NCBI GenBank assembly: GCA_005878325.1
Contig: VBMR01000138.1
Span: 1 to 6,282, forward strand
DNA from: Methanobacteriota archaeon
GTDB lineage: Archaea; Thermoplasmatota; Thermoplasmata; RBG-16-68-12
Reading direction: 5' to 3'
DNA length: 6,282 nucleotides
In this document: positions 5,981 through 6,282 of the stretch, one piece after another
Position numbering within the stretch: the first letter of the stretch is position 1
Layout: each line of letters opens with the position of its first letter
Notes under the pieces: generated by a model
Told to the model about the DNA's origin: nothing
What the model saw: only the letters and a program-made list of their open reading frames with translations
Databases searched by the model: none
Program-made: the position numbers and the translations under genes

Positions 5981-6282
5981 CTAGAACTTGACCAGTGCGT
6001 TCCCCGTGATCCGCTCGAAGGCGAAGTTGATGAAGAAGAACCCGAAGAAGGCCACGTTCAGGAGGAGGACCACGTAGGACCACCACTTCATCCGTGCGGG
6101 CGCGGGCAGCCGCCGATTGAGGTAGATGACCGCGAACGGAACGATCAGGGACGCCAAGTTCGCAAAGTTCGCGGACTGGTTGACCAGATCGAGCGGGTTC
6201 GCCCCGAAAATGACGATGAGCGATATCAGGGTGGCCAGTCCGAGCATGAACGGATAGTAGAATCGACGAGGGTCGTCGCGGG
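5981..6282 (-). CDS. C-terminus of membrane transporter, probably Nramp-family divalent metal transporter
   Basis: The frame is open to the window edge (no in-frame stop from 6282 down to TAG at 5981-5983), so only about the last 99 residues are present. It begins with DDPRRFYYPFM and shows three hydrophobic segments: LGLATLISLIVIFGA, then a helix around SANFANLASLIVPFAVIYLN, then VVLLLNVAFFGFFFINFAF. A basic loop NRRLPAPARMKWW separates the last two. The GANP-L-V-SAN pattern and the NRRLP loop before the last helix resemble the C-terminal end of Nramp (Mn2+/Fe2+, proton-coupled) transporters. The conserved metal-binding DPGN and MPH motifs of that family would lie outside the window, so the assignment rests on a loose resemblance; another multi-span carrier is possible. 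The ATG at 6247 is internal, not the start. It probably heads the minus-strand unit with the small membrane protein and glycerate kinase. Confidence 0.55.
   Translation of the reverse strand, partial: RDDPRRFYYPFMLGLATLISLIVIFGANPLDLVNQSANFANLASLIVPFAVIYLNRRLPAPARMKWWSYVVLLLNVAFFGFFFINFAFERITGNALVKF

Noticed and set aside
1..6282. CRISPR array, transposase, insertion-sequence ends or long direct repeats
   Set aside because: None seen on either strand; no spaced repeats or recombinase motifs.

Overview
The window is GC-rich, gene-dense and most likely archaeal. Two genes start about 27-29 nt downstream of TATA-like hexamers (TTATAT at 1618-1623 on the minus strand, TTTATG at 1872-1877 on the plus strand), the spacing expected for archaeal leaderless transcripts. 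Genes that appear to be downstream in a transcription unit carry purine-rich ribosome-binding sites instead. The acetyl-CoA synthetase, the archaeal-style glycerate 2-kinase and the glyoxylate-shunt malate synthase would fit a heterotrophic, acetate- or sugar-using archaeon. A Thermoplasmata relative is one guess, but taxonomy below domain is not settled by the sequence.

Layout from left to right: the C-terminal half of an acetyl-CoA synthetase (+, 1-806) converges on a left-handed beta-helix acetyltransferase of the serine-acetyltransferase-like, polysaccharide-associated type (-, 839-1591). A 310-bp divergent intergenic region (1592-1901) holds two outward-facing promoters. It is followed by a cytoplasmic trypsin-like serine protease of the NAL1-like group (+, 1902-2819). 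A 72-bp spacer with two tandem perfect hairpins leads to malate synthase (+, 2892-4316). Converging on it from the right is a minus-strand run that reads Nramp-like transporter C-terminus (5981-6282), an easily overlooked 46-aa single-span membrane protein (5798-5938), and glycerate 2-kinase (about 4377-5771).

The most unusual place is the convergent junction of malate synthase and glycerate kinase (about 4270-4380). The malate synthase frame stops early, and its normal C-terminal end is found 20-75 nt further on in another frame. About 45-50 codons expected between them are missing, so there is an internal deletion plus frameshift, real or from assembly. The glycerate kinase frame has no stop after its normal C-terminal motif and stays open for another 1.6 kb antisense to malate synthase, down to 2757. 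That open frame lies exactly opposite the malate synthase codons, where stops are rare in GC-rich genes, so it is best read as an artefact and not a fusion protein.

Metabolic logic (inference): acetyl-CoA synthetase supplies acetyl-CoA, malate synthase condenses it with glyoxylate, and glycerate 2-kinase sends glycerate (from glyoxylate or from a non-phosphorylative Entner-Doudoroff route) to 2-phosphoglycerate. Isocitrate lyase is not in the window. The acetyltransferase, protease and transporter have no evident link to this theme. I found no convincing new multi-gene system, CRISPR array, RNA gene or mobile element.
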